Below, piece by piece: positions 35,112-44,072 of a stretch of 64,000 nt of DNA; positions within the stretch are counted from its first letter, which is position 1; each line of letters begins with the position of its first letter. Made by a program: the position numbers and the translations under genes. The notes under the pieces were generated by a model, which saw only the letters and a list, made by a program, of their open reading frames with translations, was not told where the DNA came from and did not search any database. Source of the stretch: Prochlorococcus sp. AG-436-C14 (GTDB lineage Bacteria; Cyanobacteriota; Cyanobacteriia; PCC-6307; Cyanobiaceae); the NCBI GenBank assembly GCA_003209755.1, contig QCPD01000006.1, positions 1-64,000 on the forward strand. The letters are read 5' to 3'.

Positions 35112-36811
35112 TTCTGGTGGAAATATTTCTGTGCTCTCTCAGCTTTCCCCCAAATGACCTTCCCGCCCCTATGACTGACAGTTCCAGGTAAGGATCCTGA
35201 AATCCTCTGCAGATTTTCAATTGGAACCATAATTACTGGTGCAAGCTTGTTCCCTCGCGCACGGCTAAAGAAAGAAGCAAGATCAGCAGCTAATTGAATA
35301 TCTTTGTCATCAAAAAGTCCATTGGATGATTTAAGTACAACATGGCTTCCAGGCGTTTCTTGAGCATGAAACCAAAGGTCTCCTTTTTTCCCTTTCCTTA
35401 GACTAATTAATTCGTTTTGCCTGTTATTAGAACCTATTTGAATCTTTAGACCGCTAGGACTTTGGATCTCTTTTATCGCAGAAACCTGTTCTTTTTTATT
35501 ATTGGATTGAAACTTGAATGAATTTTTTTTAATGCAAATATATTCTTCCACTTCCTCTTTAAGTTCAATAATTGAATCAAGTTTGTTTTTTTTTAACTCA
35601 TTATCCTCATACATTAATGAATCAAGAAATAACTCACAATATTCAATCTCTGATATTTTTTTCTTGTGAAATTCGACTCTTTTTAAAATTGAATCTCTAG
35701 ATCTTTTTTTTCTTTTAGCTTGTTTAAATAGATTTTGAGCCTCGTTTATTTGTTTCTTTGTGGGAGATTGTAAAGTTAGAATATTATTAGCGTTGTTTTG
35801 CATAGTTATATATTCAGGAATATTTTTAATTAGTAATGCCTGCGCTTCTAGTTTCCTGATTTCATTATCTTTTGAATTTTCGAGATCATGCTTTAATTTT
35901 TCTCTAATAGAATATATTTTTCTATCTATAATCTTATTTGAATAGTACTTGCCAAGGATAAGGCCAATTTTTCTTTTTTTAGCTTTTGATTTTATTTTTC
36001 CCCAGACAACAAAATCAGTTGATCCATTAAAATTTATATTGTAACTATTATTTTCAATATCTAATAGCCATTCCTTCCATTTGTTATATATTGCTTTCCA
36101 TGTTTTCAATTCAATACTTGTTACAGATTGATTTATTATATTAATTGCTTCATTGTAATTATTGCTCGCTATTTGTAATGTTAGAGCTGGACTTATTCCT
36201 TGATAAGTGTCTTTAAGGCTATTTTTGAATGTGGATGGAACCAGACATAAATTCTCTTTCCATGAATGAAATGATTCAGAGAGTTTAGGAGTTAATCCTT
36301 GAAGAGGTGGAGGAAATTTGTAAAGATCTCCGGTTCCGATTGGTCTTAATCTTGAGTGCTTTTCTTTTATTTGTTTTCCAAGAGTAATTACTTTTCTTGA
36401 TTTGTCTAAAAGTAAAATATTACTGTGTCTACCCATTAACTCGACTATCAATTCTTTCTCAATTCCTTTACCAGGTCTGCTAGAAAATTTAAATCTTACT
36501 ATCCTTTCAAACCCTGTTTGCCGTATCTCTACCAAAGCTAAATTAACTAATAAATGTTTTAGTTGTTTCGCTAATGTGCTTTTTTCACCATATCTTTTTG
36601 GCGGTGGTATTTGGACAATTCTTGGGGACTCAGCAAACCAGCTAATTTCTATCCATATAAGTTGTTCTAGTGTTCTAAAACTTAATTGAAGAGTATGTGA
36701 ATCAATTTGCTGTGCATTCTCAAATCTACTTGGAACTATTTCTTGGCTAAGTTCAAATACAACCGCTTTAAGGGTTGTTAAGTCCATTATTTGAATTGGA
36801 ACTTTGTTCAT
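35108..36811 (-). CDS. NFACT/RqcH-type ribosome quality-control protein
   Basis: The protein has the NFACT architecture: an N-terminal DNA-glycosylase-like domain (residues 1-220, with PSRFENAQQIDSHTLQLSF and the ELMGRHSNILLLD motif), a long coiled-coil middle (about 290-430) rich in Lys and Glu, and a C-terminal NFACT-R domain (PGSHVVLKSSNG near 490). RqcH tags stalled nascent chains with alanine tails at the 50S subunit in bacteria. That role is family knowledge. Older annotations call it fibronectin-binding protein. Its 567 residues fit. It is divergent from gmk. Confidence 0.85.
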   Translation of the reverse strand: MNKVPIQIMDLTTLKAVVFELSQEIVPSRFENAQQIDSHTLQLSFRTLEQLIWIEISWFAESPRIVQIPPPKRYGEKSTLAKQLKHLLVNLALVEIRQTGFERIVRFKFSSRPGKGIEKELIVELMGRHSNILLLDKSRKVITLGKQIKEKHSRLRPIGTGDLYKFPPPLQGLTPKLSESFHSWKENLCLVPSTFKNSLKDTYQGISPALTLQIASNNYNEAINIINQSVTSIELKTWKAIYNKWKEWLLDIENNSYNINFNGSTDFVVWGKIKSKAKKRKIGLILGKYYSNKIIDRKIYSIREKLKHDLENSKDNEIRKLEAQALLIKNIPEYITMQNNANNILTLQSPTKKQINEAQNLFKQAKRKKRSRDSILKRVEFHKKKISEIEYCELFLDSLMYEDNELKKNKLDSIIELKEEVEEYICIKKNSFKFQSNNKKEQVSAIKEIQSPSGLKIQIGSNNRQNELISLRKGKKGDLWFHAQETPGSHVVLKSSNGLFDDKDIQLAADLASFFSRARGNKLAPVIMVPIENLQRISGSLPGTVSHRGGKVIWGKAERAQKYFHQK

Positions 36812-36879
36812 CTATCATCCTTTTGATTTTATCAATAATGTAATTAACCTTTGCCAGGTAAATTAGATAGAATTTAGTT

Positions 36880-37440
36880 ATGTCATCTTTAGGAAATCTT
36901 ACTGTTCTTACTGGCCCTAGCGGGGTGGGTAAAGGAACAATTGTTAGGAAAATCCTCGAAAGTCATAGTAATGTATGGCTTTCTATTTCTGCTACTACTC
37001 GTCAGCCAAGATCTGGTGAAATTGATGGAGAGCATTATTTTTTCTTAGAAAAGAAAAATTTTCAAGAAATAATTGATAAAGACGGTTTTCTGGAGTGGGC
37101 TTCATTCTCTAATAATTTTTATGGAACTCCAAAAAAAATAGTTCAAGAAAAAATAGAAACAGGAACTAATGTTCTTCTGGAAATTGAATTAGAGGGGGCT
37201 CGACAAATTCGAAAGTCTTTCCCTGAAGCATTACAAATATTTATAGCACCGCCCAATTTATCTGAACTTGAAAAAAGAATCAGAGGTAGAGGAACTGAGA
37301 ATGAGGAGGCTATTAGAGATCGCTTGAAAATAGCAAATAAAGAACTTATTGCGAAAAAGGAGTTTGATGCTGTAGTTGTAAATGAACATATAGAAAAAGC
37401 CTTCAAAGAAATTGAAGGCTTAATGGGATTAAAAACTTAA
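36880..37440 (+). CDS. gmk: Guanylate kinase
   Basis: Gmk phosphorylates GMP to GDP. The P-loop is GPSGVGKGT near residue 12. The GMP-binding segment SATTRQPRSGEIDGEHYFF follows, then the LEIELEGARQIRKSFP region and IRGRGTENEEAIRDRL in the lid. Its 186 residues are typical. A strong hairpin in its last codons serves the opposite strand (see the 37393-37421 feature). It is separated from the divergent NFACT gene by 68 bp. Confidence 0.96.
   Translation: MSSLGNLTVLTGPSGVGKGTIVRKILESHSNVWLSISATTRQPRSGEIDGEHYFFLEKKNFQEIIDKDGFLEWASFSNNFYGTPKKIVQEKIETGTNVLLEIELEGARQIRKSFPEALQIFIAPPNLSELEKRIRGRGTENEEAIRDRLKIANKELIAKKEFDAVVVNEHIEKAFKEIEGLMGLKT
37393..37421 (-). terminator. Rho-independent terminator candidate for psaFJ, inside gmk
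   Basis: On the minus strand, AAGCCTTCA and TGAAGGCTT form a 9-bp stem around a 7-base loop (stem about 37397-37405 and 37413-37421), followed by a TTTTC tract. It lies about 40 bp after the psaJ stop and entirely in the 3' coding end of the opposite gene gmk. The stem is GC-richer than the surroundings. On the plus strand the T-tract is absent, so it should act only on psaFJ transcripts. Confidence 0.65.
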
Positions 37441-37461
37441 TTTAATTAATAATCTATATTT

Positions 37462-37599
37462 TTAAAAAGACATTGGGTGGAAAAGCAAGTCTGGAACAAA
37501 TCTATTAAATTCAACAATAATACTTGCTGTTAGAGTGATCCAAATCGCCGATACGACTGGGGCTGATCTAAACCATTTAGTACGAAATAATTGAAACAT
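37462..37599 (-). CDS. psaJ: Photosystem I subunit IX PsaJ
   Basis: This 45-residue protein begins [20 protein letters not shown] and has one membrane helix (residues about 12-30). It ends [15 protein letters not shown], the PsaJ signature of NRFxPDLLFHP. PsaJ is a small transmembrane subunit of PSI next to PsaF. The ATG at 37597-37599 lies 38 bp after the psaF stop, so the pair forms the usual psaFJ operon. The terminator candidate inside gmk follows. Confidence 0.96.
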   Translation of the reverse strand: MFQLFRTKWFRSAPVVSAIWITLTASIIVEFNRFVPDLLFHPMSF

Positions 37600-37637
37600 G
37601 ATTGAAAAAATTAAGTGGTTTTGGATTAATAATTTAT

Positions 37638-38195
37638 TTAGCCTCTTGGACCATTAAGAGAAACATTATTGTCTTTTTCCCTAAGCTCTCCATTTTTTCC
37701 TTCTCTATTAGCTTGAAGAGGCCAAGCGGCTCCTCTTTTTAAGCATTGCCAAGCCAAGTCAGTGTCAATGATGATCTCATATTCTGCAGCGTTCTTTTTG
37801 CCCCTAACAGCTCTTACATATTCCCTTCCAGACCAACCAATAATACCTGCAATATAGATAAACATTACTCCTGGAATAAGTAGATCTCCTTCGTGACCTC
37901 TATTGATCCATGCGCCCCAAGGCTCAATAGGCGGACCAATTATTAAATGAGGAAGCCCATCATCTCCGCATAAGGCTTTGCTATATCTTTCAAATCTTTT
38001 TATTGCCTGATCTGTGGAGGCTGTGCTTGCTCTATCTTGGAAACGGGGATTATCAGCACAAGATACCAAAGCAGAAGCAGTGAAATCTGTAGGAGCTCTA
38101 TCAGCGTTTAATGCTGGGCCTGGTCTTGCATTAGCTATTGGAGCTATTCCTAAGAAAAGAAATGCTGAAAGCAAAATTGATAAAAGACGACTCAT
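37638..38195 (-). CDS. psaF: Photosystem I subunit III PsaF
   Basis: PsaF is a PSI subunit with a lumenal domain that in plants docks plastocyanin or cytochrome c6. A Sec-type signal peptide (about 23 residues, ending ANA) precedes the mature [16 protein letters not shown] Cys-containing lumenal region (VSCADNPRF and [12 protein letters not shown]) follows, then a membrane helix ([17 protein letters not shown]). The 185 residues match cyanobacterial PsaF. It is divergent from tsaD with only 73 bp between starts, and followed by psaJ. Confidence 0.97.
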   Translation of the reverse strand: MSRLLSILLSAFLFLGIAPIANARPGPALNADRAPTDFTASALVSCADNPRFQDRASTASTDQAIKRFERYSKALCGDDGLPHLIIGPPIEPWGAWINRGHEGDLLIPGVMFIYIAGIIGWSGREYVRAVRGKKNAAEYEIIIDTDLAWQCLKRGAAWPLQANREGKNGELREKDNNVSLNGPRG

Positions 38196-38268
38196 GAGTT
38201 CTGATTTTTATCTGTTTCCCTGTTTTAATGGGATTTCAATAATAAACTTAGTTGATTACTCGCTATAA

Positions 38269-39339
38269 ATGTCAATAATTTTATCCCTCGAAACAAGTTG
38301 TGACGAGTCTGCAGCAGCTTTGGTTTCTGATGAAAAAGGAAAAATTGATTTGATAGCTAATGAAATAGCTTCACAAATTGAAGAACATGCTAATTGGGGT
38401 GGCGTTGTTCCGGAAATTGCTTCAAGAAGACATTTGGAAAATCTTCCATTTTTAATTGAAGAAGTTTTTGAAAAATCAAAATTACGAATACAAGATATTG
38501 ATGCAGTGGCCGCAACTGTTACTCCAGGATTAGCAGGTTCACTTTTGGTCGGATCAATTACGGCAAGGACTTTAGCAAATTTGCATCAAATTCCATTTTT
38601 AGGAATTCATCATTTGGAGGGACATCTCTCATCAATATATTTGTCGGAAAATCATCCTAAACCTCCTTTCTTAGTCTTATTGGTTAGTGGAGGACATACT
38701 GAATTGATAAAAGTAGATTTACACCATAAGTATCAACGTCTTGGTCGAAGTCATGATGATGCAGCAGGAGAAGCTTTTGATAAGGTCGCAAGACTGCTGG
38801 GACTTTCCTATCCTGGTGGGCCAGCAATTCAAAAAATAGCTAAATCTGGAGATCCAAAAAAGTTCTTGTTCCCAAAAGGGAGAGTATCTAATCCTGAAGG
38901 TGGTTTTTATCCATATGATTTCTCTTTTAGTGGTTTGAAAACGGCTGTACTTAGACAGATAGAAAAAATCAGGTCAGAAAATAAAAAATTACCAGTAGAG
39001 GACATTGCTGCAAGTTTTGAATACGTTGTAGCGGAGGTCCTAGTAGAGAGGAGCCTTCGATGTGCCCTTGATCAAGGTCTAAATTCTCTTGTAATAGTTG
39101 GAGGGGTTGCCGCAAATGTCAGATTAAGGGAAATGATGCTTGCAAAAGCATCTGAGAATGAAGTTAACATTGCTCTTGCACCAATGGAATTTTGTACTGA
39201 TAATGCGGCAATGATTGGTGCTGCAGCTTTGTTAAGATTGTCTTCTAATAATGTTCAAAGTTCAATGGAACTAGGTGTTTCCGCTCGTTGGCCCTTAGAA
39301 AAGTCTGATTTACTTTATCGTTCTAATCCTCCTTTTTAA
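38269..39339 (+). CDS. tsaD: tRNA N6-threonylcarbamoyladenosine synthase TsaD
   Basis: TsaD transfers threonylcarbamoyl to A37 of ANN-decoding tRNAs. The N-terminal [15 protein letters not shown] is the ASKHA phosphate loop. The metal-binding His pair lies in [11 protein letters not shown] near residue 110, and [11 protein letters not shown] follows. The glycine motif [15 protein letters not shown] and the late [13 protein letters not shown] complete the family pattern. At 356 residues it is normal. The ATG is directly preceded by TATAA, and the gap to divergent psaF is short, so its promoter must be compact. Confidence 0.96.
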   Translation: MSIILSLETSCDESAAALVSDEKGKIDLIANEIASQIEEHANWGGVVPEIASRRHLENLPFLIEEVFEKSKLRIQDIDAVAATVTPGLAGSLLVGSITARTLANLHQIPFLGIHHLEGHLSSIYLSENHPKPPFLVLLVSGGHTELIKVDLHHKYQRLGRSHDDAAGEAFDKVARLLGLSYPGGPAIQKIAKSGDPKKFLFPKGRVSNPEGGFYPYDFSFSGLKTAVLRQIEKIRSENKKLPVEDIAASFEYVVAEVLVERSLRCALDQGLNSLVIVGGVAANVRLREMMLAKASENEVNIALAPMEFCTDNAAMIGAAALLRLSSNNVQSSMELGVSARWPLEKSDLLYRSNPPF

Positions 39340-39370
39340 TCAATATTTTTTAAGCTTTTAATTTTTTATT

Positions 39371-39553
39371 ATGCCTTTAAACAATGGAAATGAAGCAAAT
39401 AGATCAACTAGGCCTGCAAGCTCAGGTGAGCTTAATTCATGGAAGAGAGGATTCACTCCTCAAGCTGAGATATGGAACGGCAGAATGGCAATAGCAGGTT
39501 TAATTATTGTTTTAACTAGTCTTTTAGTATCAAATTTAATTTTTTCTGGCTAA
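39371..39553 (+). CDS. hli: High-light-inducible (HLIP/SCP) protein
   Basis: A 60-residue single-helix chlorophyll-binding protein. The conserved core AEIWNGRMAIAGLIIVLTS carries the Glu-x-x-Asn-x-Arg chlorophyll-binding motif. A 35-residue polar N-terminus rich in Asn, Ser and Arg precedes it. HLIPs bind chlorophyll and zeaxanthin or beta-carotene and help protect and assemble photosystems. Many copies exist in Prochlorococcus. It lies 31 bp after tsaD, so it may be co-transcribed or use its own promoter in the AT-rich gap. Confidence 0.92.
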   Translation: MPLNNGNEANRSTRPASSGELNSWKRGFTPQAEIWNGRMAIAGLIIVLTSLLVSNLIFSG

Positions 39554-39598
39554 AAAAAGTATTGGTTTTATAATAAAACTTTAGTTCTAATTTTTTGA

Positions 39599-40120
39599 TT
39601 GTCATTTTGCTTATTTAGTGAATGTAGATCTTATCGATGGATATTGAAAAGAGAGTTATTAATTGGTAAAAAGACTGTAGTTTTTATTGGCTTGAATCCT
39701 TCAAAAGCCGATTCATCAAATAACGATAGGACTCTCGTGAGGATAATTAATTTTTGTTCGAGGTGGAATTATAAAAATATCTATATAATTAATCTCTTTG
39801 GACTGATTTCTAAATCTCCCATTCAATTATCAAAAATCAATGATCCAATAGGGAAAAATAATGATTTGATTACGTTGAAATTATTAGAATTTTGGAGAAA
39901 AGATAGTAATTGTGACTTGTGGTTAGGGTGGGGTGATAAAGGACAATTAAAAGGACGTGATGGTAAAGTTCTAAAATTAATTAAAAATTTTTCAAATTTT
40001 AAGTCAAAAGAAAATAATTATTCCAAACGTGTTTTAAGTCTTGGCCTCAGCAAGAAAGGGAATCCTCGTCACCCTCTCTACATGCCTAATCAATCTTTCT
40101 TAAGACAATTTGATCTGTAA
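39599..40120 (+). CDS. DUF1643-family protein
   Basis: This 173-residue protein shows a YRWILKRELLIGKKTVVFIGL pattern and NPSKADSSNNDRTLVRIINF near residue 40. The segment WRKDSNCDLWLGWGDKGQLKG follows, then LSKKGNPRHPLYMPNQS near the end. These match DUF1643, a bacterial family of unknown function related to DNA-modification or phage contexts in some genomes. The start is TTG at 39599, just after a T-rich stretch. A more internal start cannot be excluded. There is no link to neighbours. It is followed by a 175 bp gap with two palindromes. Confidence 0.75.
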   Translation: MSFCLFSECRSYRWILKRELLIGKKTVVFIGLNPSKADSSNNDRTLVRIINFCSRWNYKNIYIINLFGLISKSPIQLSKINDPIGKNNDLITLKLLEFWRKDSNCDLWLGWGDKGQLKGRDGKVLKLIKNFSNFKSKENNYSKRVLSLGLSKKGNPRHPLYMPNQSFLRQFDL

Positions 40121-40256
40121 TTATATAATTGGTTTTGTGAGTTAATTTCGAAATTAGAATCTATAAATTCAATTTGGATTGAATGTGTTGCTAGTCTATA
40201 AAGAATATTTAAGTAAAATCAGCTTATTAACTTATTTATTTTCTTAGGTAGATTTA

Positions 40257-40289
40257 ATGGATACTACTCGTGTATGTCTTCATTGCTAG
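40257..40289 (+). other. Possible 10-codon leader reading frame before the antiporter gene
   Basis: ATG at 40257 opens MDTTRVCLHC and stops at TAG 40287-40289, 6 bp before the ATG of the antiporter gene. AGGTAG lies just upstream and could act as a ribosome-binding site. Short Cys-containing leaders can arise by chance in AT-rich DNA, so this is weak. It is noted because the spacing would allow translational coupling. Confidence 0.2.
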
Positions 40290-40295
40290 TTATTT

Positions 40296-41540
40296 ATGAC
40301 TCCTGAGCGACTGGGCTTGCTCTGGGGTATCACAGTTTTTTCTGGAGCTGGAGCAAGGTTACTATCAGTGCTAACAGGACTTCCTGGAGTAGTTCTTTTG
40401 TTGATTTCTGGCTTGTTGATTGGGAGATCAGGTCTTGGATTGGTTGAACCTTTAGATCTAGGTAAAGGGTTGGAGACGATAGTTGGTTTATTAGTAAGCC
40501 TTGTTTTGTTTGATGGTGGATTAAATCTTCGATTTCCAGGAGGGGCAATCAAATCAATAGTTCTCAGAATTTCTTCAATTAGATTAATTATTTCCTTGGC
40601 AGCAGGCTTCTTTGCTGCTCATTGGTTTGCAGGACTGGGTTGGCCAGTAGCAGGCGTTTATAGCGCAATTGTTCTCGCTACGGGACCAACTGTAGTAACT
40701 CCATTGGTTCGACAAATTCGACTTTCATCACCATTAAGTGATGTTCTCGAAGCTGAAGGTTTGATTCTAGAACCTATTGGAGCAGTTCTAGCACTTTTGT
40801 TGTTAGAGCTTGTTGTTGGAGATTTGTATGGATGGAAAGAGCTATTTCTTGGTTTTCTTTCAAGGCTTGGAGGAGGAGTCTTAATTGGATCACTTGCAGG
40901 TCTATTGCTTTCAGAAGGTTTGAAGCGCTTACGAGCTGATCCTTATATCGGACTTAGACTGCAGCTCACTCTTGGAGTGATTTTCTTGCTTTATGGAGTA
41001 TGTGAATGGCTATTACCCGAATCAGGATTGCCCGCATCTGTTGCAGCAGGGTTTGTTGTAGGACAAAGACCTTCTACACAGGCGAATGAACTTGATGAAT
41101 TAATAAGAGAATTAGCTCAGTTAGCAATAACTATGCTTTTCCCTTTACTGGCAGCAGATGTTTCCTGGGGGGAATTGAGCCCTCTTGGGTGGGGCGGTGT
41201 AATTTGCGTGCTTTTTTTGATGATCGTAGTAAGACCAATAGCTGTTTGGATAGCAACTTATGGATTACCGCTTGATAATAAACAAAGATTATTTCTTGGT
41301 TGGTTAGCTCCCCGTGGAATAGTCACTGCAGCAGTTGCTTCTTTATTCTCTATTAGATTGGAGCAAGCAGGTGTTTTAGGGGCTGGAAAACTTCAGGGAT
41401 TAGTGTTTTTGACAATATTAATGACAGTAGGCATACAAGGTTTAACAGCAAAACCATTAGCAAAAATGTTGGGGTTATTGGATGAAGAGAAAGATCTAGA
41501 TAAACCGACGAATTCGGTTTCTATCTTTACTGACTCTTGA
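40296..41540 (+). CDS. CPA1-family Na+(K+)/H+ antiporter (NhaP-like)
   Basis: A 414-residue membrane protein with about 12 hydrophobic segments. Family landmarks include [16 protein letters not shown], the conserved DGG region near residue 72, [13 protein letters not shown] near residue 127 with the transport-core TGPT, and [16 protein letters not shown] near residue 350. It exchanges Na+ or K+ for H+. The C-terminus is short with no regulatory domain. The 3' end overlaps the convergent gltX by 45 bp. The upstream 175 bp gap holds palindromes at 40143-40156 and 40167-40184. Confidence 0.9.
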   Translation: MTPERLGLLWGITVFSGAGARLLSVLTGLPGVVLLLISGLLIGRSGLGLVEPLDLGKGLETIVGLLVSLVLFDGGLNLRFPGGAIKSIVLRISSIRLIISLAAGFFAAHWFAGLGWPVAGVYSAIVLATGPTVVTPLVRQIRLSSPLSDVLEAEGLILEPIGAVLALLLLELVVGDLYGWKELFLGFLSRLGGGVLIGSLAGLLLSEGLKRLRADPYIGLRLQLTLGVIFLLYGVCEWLLPESGLPASVAAGFVVGQRPSTQANELDELIRELAQLAITMLFPLLAADVSWGELSPLGWGGVICVLFLMIVVRPIAVWIATYGLPLDNKQRLFLGWLAPRGIVTAAVASLFSIRLEQAGVLGAGKLQGLVFLTILMTVGIQGLTAKPLAKMLGLLDEEKDLDKPTNSVSIFTDS

Positions 41541-42926
41541 GAGTAAAATCCAACTTTGAATTAAATCAGGCCCCTTTAGAGTTCCAAAAAGAGCAGCTCT
41601 AAGACTTTTCATAACAAGACTTTTTTTGACTTCGCAGTTCTTTGTGGCCTGATTGATTAAATCAAGCGCTTCCTCTTTATTGAAGAGTCCAGCATCTAAG
41701 TTTTCCAGCTTTTTAAGAATAAAATTTAAAATTATTTTTGATTCTTTGATTTCCAATTGATCTTTCCCATCATTACTTAATTTTGGTTCTTCAAAAAAAG
41801 GTTTAGCTTGATCAACTCCATCTTTAATAAGAACCATAGATGGTCCAATTAAATTTATGAGAAGTGTTCCCCATTCTTGACTTGGTAAATACCAATCATT
41901 TTCTCTAAACAAAGGATCTAAATTTTTTAATAGGACTTCGGCTGACATTTCATGTATTACTTGAGAGTTGAGCCAATTCAATTTATCCCAATCAAATTTG
42001 GCTGAAGCTTTATTAACCTTTTCAAAACTGAAAATTTCTGCAATTTCTGAAATATTGAATCTTTCATTAACCCCCTCAGGAACAGACCAACCTAGAAGAG
42101 TCATATAATTCGCCATTGCTTCAGATGTGTAACCCATTTTCCTGAATTCAGAAATTGAAGTAACTCCATCCCTTTTGGAAAGTTTCTTCCCTTCGGCATT
42201 AAGAATTAAAGGAGTATGTGCGAAAACGGGAATATTGAGATCTAAAGCTTCGTAAAGAAGAATTTGCTTTGCAGTATTTGCTAGATGGTCTTCTCCCCTT
42301 ATTACATGAGAAATTTGCATTGCTGAATCATCGGCAACAACAACCAAATTGTATAAGGGGTCTCCTATTGAATTTGCTGGAGCTCTTCTTGCAATGACCA
42401 TATCACCCCCTAAATCTTTTCCACTCCAAGTCATTTTTCCTCGAATTAAGTCATTCCATGAAATTACTTTTTGATCACTGATTTTGAATCTGATAACGGG
42501 TTCTCTTCCCGCGTTTATAAATTCTGACTCTTCTTCTGGAGTTAGATTTCTGTGCCTATTATCATATTTTGGAGCTAAACCATTTTTCTTTTGGGTTTCT
42601 CTCATCTCATTAAGCTCATCTTCTGATGCATAACATTTGTATGCAAACCCTTTATCGATAAGAGTTTTTATTATTTGTTTATGTTCATTTACTCTTTTGC
42701 TTTGAATTGTTGGGGATTCATCCCAATTTATTCCTAGCCACTGGAGCCCATCAAATATATTTTTTATATAATCTTCTTTTGATCTCTCAATATCAGTATC
42801 TTCAATTCTTAAGAGAAAAGTGCCACCTTCTTTTTTTGCAAAAAGCCAGTTAAATAATGCAGTTCTCGCTGTTCCTAGATGAAGTGTTCCCGTTGGACTT
42901 GGTGCCAATCTTACCCTAACTGTCAA
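41496..42926 (-). CDS. gltX: Glutamyl-tRNA synthetase GltX
   Basis: GltX charges tRNA-Glu, which in cyanobacteria also feeds chlorophyll and heme synthesis through the glutamyl-tRNA reductase route. The HIGH-type motif is [15 protein letters not shown] and the KMSKS-type motif is KLSKRDG. The frame is open back to 42974, but that would run over the tRNA-Asp gene. TTG at 42924-42926, giving [13 protein letters not shown], fits the family N-terminus and leaves 22 bp to the tRNA. The resulting 476 residues are typical. It overlaps the antiporter 3' end by 45 bp. Confidence 0.94.
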   Translation of the reverse strand: MTVRVRLAPSPTGTLHLGTARTALFNWLFAKKEGGTFLLRIEDTDIERSKEDYIKNIFDGLQWLGINWDESPTIQSKRVNEHKQIIKTLIDKGFAYKCYASEDELNEMRETQKKNGLAPKYDNRHRNLTPEEESEFINAGREPVIRFKISDQKVISWNDLIRGKMTWSGKDLGGDMVIARRAPANSIGDPLYNLVVVADDSAMQISHVIRGEDHLANTAKQILLYEALDLNIPVFAHTPLILNAEGKKLSKRDGVTSISEFRKMGYTSEAMANYMTLLGWSVPEGVNERFNISEIAEIFSFEKVNKASAKFDWDKLNWLNSQVIHEMSAEVLLKNLDPLFRENDWYLPSQEWGTLLINLIGPSMVLIKDGVDQAKPFFEEPKLSNDGKDQLEIKESKIILNFILKKLENLDAGLFNKEEALDLINQATKNCEVKKSLVMKSLRAALFGTLKGPDLIQSWILLSRVSKDRNRIRRFI

Positions 42927-42948
42927 AGCTCTAATTCGATTTAGATAC

Positions 42949-43021
42949 GGGACCGACGGGATTCGAACCCGCAACTTCCGCCGTGACAGGGCGGTGCTCT
43001 AACCAGTTGAACTACGGTCCC
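42949..43021 (-). tRNA. tRNA-Asp (anticodon GTC)
   Basis: On the minus strand the sequence folds into a full cloverleaf. The acceptor GGGACCG pairs with CGGTCCC. The D-arm contains GTTC-AACTGGTTA-GAGC. The anticodon stem CCGCC/GGCGG holds the loop CTGTCAC with anticodon GTC. The T-arm is GCGGG-TTCGAAT-CCCGT. No encoded CCA follows. It lies 22 bp upstream of gltX and 199 bp downstream of hcp. Confidence 0.97.
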
Positions 43022-43106
43022 AGTTTTAGGCCTTAAAAAAGGATTTGATCTTTTATTAGAAATCCCTTGTGTTGCCCCAATGAGTATCATCCTAAAAATG
43101 CCTTCT

Positions 43107-43134
43107 AGTCAACTAAGAATTAATATTGTTGACT
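43107..43134. repeat. Inverted repeat AGTCAAC/GTTGACT between hcp and tRNA-Asp
   Basis: AGTCAAC (43107-43113) and GTTGACT (43128-43134) are exact reverse complements with 14 bases between. With one bulged base the stem extends outward over TTCT/AGAA. No T-tract follows, so this is not a classical terminator. It lies in the 199 bp gap between hcp and tRNA-Asp on the minus-strand transcript and could be an RNA-processing or regulatory site. Confidence 0.3.
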
Positions 43135-43220
43135 TAGAAAACTAAATTTATAAGGTTTTTTCAATGTAATTCTCTATGAAGAGAGATGCTCATGAAATAA
43201 AACTAAATAAGTAGATGATT

Positions 43221-43409
43221 TCAAGGACGGAAACCCGCAGGTTCTATGAGCCTAACTTGATTCCCACGAGCTGTGAACTCGCGGCCTTGGTCGCTTTGAA
43301 CTACTACACGGCCACCTGATTTTACACGAATAACTCGAGCCCTGACCCAGCCTAATGCGGCTGACTCAAGAACTTTTACGACATCGCCAGGTTGAAGATC
43401 CAACTCCAT
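43221..43409 (-). CDS. hcp: Hyperconserved picocyanobacterial 62-residue protein (Hcp-type)
   Basis: The 62-residue protein MELDLQPGDVVKVLESAALG and its remainder look like a small beta-barrel (SH3/KOW-like): QPGDVVKV, ARVIRVKSGGRVVV, EFTARGNQVRLI. I recall a published report of a 62-residue protein nearly identical across Prochlorococcus and marine Synechococcus, near rplS and tRNA genes; this matches in length and place. By hand count the gene is about 51% G+C, well above the flanking DNA, which suggests strong constraint on the encoded sequence. It lies between tRNA-Trp and tRNA-Asp, all on the minus strand. Function is not established; a ribosome-associated role is inference. Confidence 0.85.
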   Translation of the reverse strand: MELDLQPGDVVKVLESAALGWVRARVIRVKSGGRVVVQSDQGREFTARGNQVRLIEPAGFRP

Positions 43410-43445
43410 TCTTTAAAAAAGTAACTGCAGAAAGGGTTTTCGAAC

Positions 43446-43517
43446 GCGCCGTGGAGGACTTGAACCCCCGACATCAGGTTTTGGAGACCTGCGTTCTACC
43501 AACTGAACTAACGGCGC
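43446..43517 (-). tRNA. tRNA-Trp (anticodon CCA)
   Basis: The minus strand gives a complete cloverleaf. The acceptor GCGCCGT pairs with ACGGCGC. The D-arm is GTTC-AGTTGGTA-GAAC. The anticodon stem CAGGT/ACCTG frames the loop CTCCAAA with anticodon CCA. The T-arm is GGGGG-TTCAAGT-CCTCC. No CCA tail is encoded. It sits between rplS (60 bp upstream on this strand) and hcp (36 bp downstream). Confidence 0.97.
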
Positions 43518-43577
43518 ATTTTATATACCCTTTAAGTCATTGTTGGCCAATGACCTTTGTTTGAGGAGGCCGAAACC

Positions 43578-44072
43578 TCAGCGGTCGAAGCGCTGCTTTA
43601 CGCGAGTGGCTTTGCCCACTCGCTCTCGCAGATAGAAAAGCTTCGCTCTTCTTACTTTACCTCGGCGTTCAACCTTAATGGATGCAACTTGTGGACTGTG
43701 AACCAGAAAAATTCTTTCAACTCCTATTCCTTGGAAAATTCTTCTTACTGTGATTGTTTGATGGATTCCGCCATGTCTCTTTGCTATTACAACACCTTCA
43801 TAGGGCTGAACCCTTTCCTTATTGCCCTCACTTATTCGTACACCAACACGAACAGTGTCCCCAACGTAAATATCAGGGAGATCCTTACTTCGTTGTGCGT
43901 CTTCAAAAGTCTTTATTATTTCTGAAGGAGAGAGCTTTTTAACTGGAAATTTCTTCTCTTTAGATTTTTGTTCAGAAGCAAATTTTACCTCAGATAGCTC
44001 TGAAGGATTGGAATTATCTTCAACTTTTACCTCTTCTGATGAGGGCTCTTTCGAATCAACGGACATCACCAA
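43578..44072 (-). CDS. rplS: 50S ribosomal protein L19 (with N-terminal extension)
   Basis: The last 115 residues are canonical bL19: [47 protein letters not shown], and a basic end. About 45 extra residues precede this, rich in Ser, Glu and Lys ([18 protein letters not shown]), apparently disordered. Possible starts are TTG 44072, GTG 44069 and ATG 44066; the latter is most conventional. It leads a minus-strand run: rplS, tRNA-Trp, hcp, tRNA-Asp, gltX. A 294 bp gap upstream to map shows only AT-rich sequence plus a 9-bp inverted repeat at 44252-44281. Confidence 0.95.
   Translation of the reverse strand: MVMSVDSKEPSSEEVKVEDNSNPSELSEVKFASEQKSKEKKFPVKKLSPSEIIKTFEDAQRSKDLPDIYVGDTVRVGVRISEGNKERVQPYEGVVIAKRHGGIHQTITVRRIFQGIGVERIFLVHSPQVASIKVERRGKVRRAKLFYLRERVGKATRVKQRFDR

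Noticed and set aside
42927-42974. Longer gltX start at 42974
   Set aside because: It would be encoded from within tRNA-Asp; the TTG start at 42926 gives the conserved N-terminus.
43557-43925. 122-codon plus-strand frame over rplS
   Set aside because: It is antisense to the well-supported L19 gene, and its protein has no conserved pattern.
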